Source of the DNA: Thalassiosira profunda | Lineage: Eukaryota > Bacillariophyta > Thalassiosirophyceae > Thalassiosirales > Thalassiosiraceae | Assembly (NCBI GenBank): GCA_036939355.1 | Contig: JALLAP010001406.1 | Span: forward strand, 1 to 15,049 | Length of the DNA: 15,049 nucleotides | Direction of reading: 5' to 3' | Shown here: one piece after another, positions 14,201-15,049 of the stretch | How positions within the stretch are numbered: position 1 is the stretch's first letter | Layout of the letters: each line of letters starts with the position of its first letter | The notes under the pieces: generated by a model | What the model was told of the DNA's origin: nothing | Database searches by the model: none | Seen by the model: only the letters and a program-made list of their open reading frames with translations | Program-made: the position numbers and the translations under genes

Positions 14201-15049
14201 TCAACGCCCTGCTCCGCTTGCTCTTTACAAACCGCGGGTAGCTGTCTTTACTCATGACCCCGAAAATCTCCCGCTGTGCAGCGTCGAACGTGTCCCTCTT
14301 GCACTTCCCGGTATCGAGGGCTTTTTTGATGTCTGCCTTCTGCTTGCTCGAGAGGTTGACCGGCGCCTTCGATCGCGGGTCAATGTAAATACTCCACATT
14401 CCTTTGGCCACAGCGGCAATCTCGACGCTGTCTGTGGGCTGGACGTCGGGCGAGCTTTCGTCAATATCGTCCGGCTCCGAAGAAGTTGGAGGCACGCCCG
14501 TTTCCACGTCGAATTTGGCCTTGTAGTCGTTGACGTCGCACCAAAATCGAACGTTCTCCGAGCTGAACTCCCTCGCGCAGTGCTGGCTGAAGAGGGTGAG
14601 GCCCTCCTCGGTCGAGAGCAAAATGGCCAGCCCCGCGTCCCACGAGACGGACACCTCGCGGTCCTGCCGCACCTCCGTGCTGCCTTTCCTGCCGAAAAGT
14701 TGCACGCTCGTGCGTTTGGAGGCGGTGGTCTGCACGACGGCGGTGGAGGCTCGTCGGGGCAGCGACTGCGCGTAGCCGGGAACGGCGCTCCGCGTGGCCG
14801 GATTGATCCGCCTCTTTGCCCACGTCGCCGCTCGGGTCAAGGGCGAGTCGGGGAGGAAAATGGCGATGGACATCGAAAAGGAAAGCAGCATTTGTTGCAT
14901 CGTCTGGAGGAGCGGCTGCCACTCGTAGTGCCCCGCGAAACGAACGCCGATGATTGCAATGTACGTCAAGCCGAGAAGAAGGGCGTTGCGCTGGATTTCT
15001 CGCCGGAGGCCGATTTCATCCTCGATCTTCTTGACGAGGATGGTCACCA
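14193..15049 (-). CDS. Probable membrane-anchored RGS protein (7TM-RGS type), 3' part only
   Basis: The frame is open to the right edge of the window, so the N-terminus is missing. The only near-edge start would be GTG, and the visible part is 285 residues. RGS domains speed GTP hydrolysis by heterotrimeric G-alpha subunits. In the visible part, two hydrophobic helices (about 21-39 and 46-66) look like the last two of a membrane bundle. A basic Ser/Thr/Arg-rich linker (67-135) follows, then an RGS domain (about 136-279). FSSEN-x-FW at 161-169 matches the RGS alpha4 signature with the Asn that contacts G-alpha. KADIKKAL and TFDAAQREIFGVMSKDSYPRF are the later helices. An acidic insert (about 182-207) widens the middle of the domain. 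This layout resembles receptor-like 7TM-RGS proteins such as plant RGS1. The number of membrane helices cannot be counted here. Confidence 0.8.
   Translation of the reverse strand, partial: VTILVKKIEDEIGLRREIQRNALLLGLTYIAIIGVRFAGHYEWQPLLQTMQQMLLSFSMSIAIFLPDSPLTRAATWAKRRINPATRSAVPGYAQSLPRRASTAVVQTTASKRTSVQLFGRKGSTEVRQDREVSVSWDAGLAILLSTEEGLTLFSQHCAREFSSENVRFWCDVNDYKAKFDVETGVPPTSSEPDDIDESSPDVQPTDSVEIAAVAKGMWSIYIDPRSKAPVNLSSKQKADIKKALDTGKCKRDTFDAAQREIFGVMSKDSYPRFVKSKRSRALMT

Noticed and set aside
1..15049. A bacterial or metabolic gene cluster
   Set aside because: The genes have introns, eukaryote-only functions and strictly alternating strands, so there is no operon or co-directional cluster.

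Overview
The window looks like nuclear DNA of a compact-genome eukaryotic alga with a red-type secondary plastid, most likely a photosynthetic stramenopile (ochrophyte). The reasons are as follows. It encodes NMD3, an A/B-type cyclin, PPR repeats with an Smr-like end, and an RGS domain. It has three short GT-AG introns (64, 72 and 76 bp), all with GTGAG donors. Two proteins start with a signal peptide followed by an ASAFAP-like junction with Phe at +1 (AAA|FQPS in the PPR protein, AAA|FAFGPS in the methyltransferase), and an MFS transporter has a similar but weaker leader. The species cannot be named from this sequence.

Layout from left to right: the 3' end of an unrecognised acidic-tailed protein (+); a short GGGGCCC tandem repeat; a secreted Cys-rich protein (-); NMD3, the 60S export adaptor (+); a plastid-type SAM methyltransferase (-); a small coiled-coil protein (+); a three-exon A/B-type cyclin (-); a 96-residue membrane protein (+); a two-exon plastid-type PPR-Smr protein (-); a PAPS sulfotransferase (+); a protein with three copies of a DGTSSGA..AADRLR repeat that I do not recognise (-); a MITE-like element and a cluster of palindromes; a probable plastid MFS antiporter of the DHA1 type (+); and the 3' part of a probable membrane-anchored RGS protein (-), which runs off the right edge.

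All twelve genes alternate strand without exception. The window is therefore a chain of head-to-head pairs sharing promoters of about 225 to 275 bp (about 670 bp where the MITE-like element sits) and tail-to-tail pairs with little 3' spacing, down to 20 bp between stop codons. There is no functional operon. The genes span ribosome export, plastid RNA and metabolite functions, cell cycle and signalling. The most interesting items are the strict alternation, the new-looking repeat protein, the MITE-like element in a divergent promoter, a perfect TGACGTCA site in the cyclin promoter (a candidate aureochrome/bZIP site), the predicted RNA target and degenerate Smr motif of the PPR protein, and the TM-RGS protein.

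I saw no tRNA, rRNA, CRISPR array or prokaryotic mobile element.
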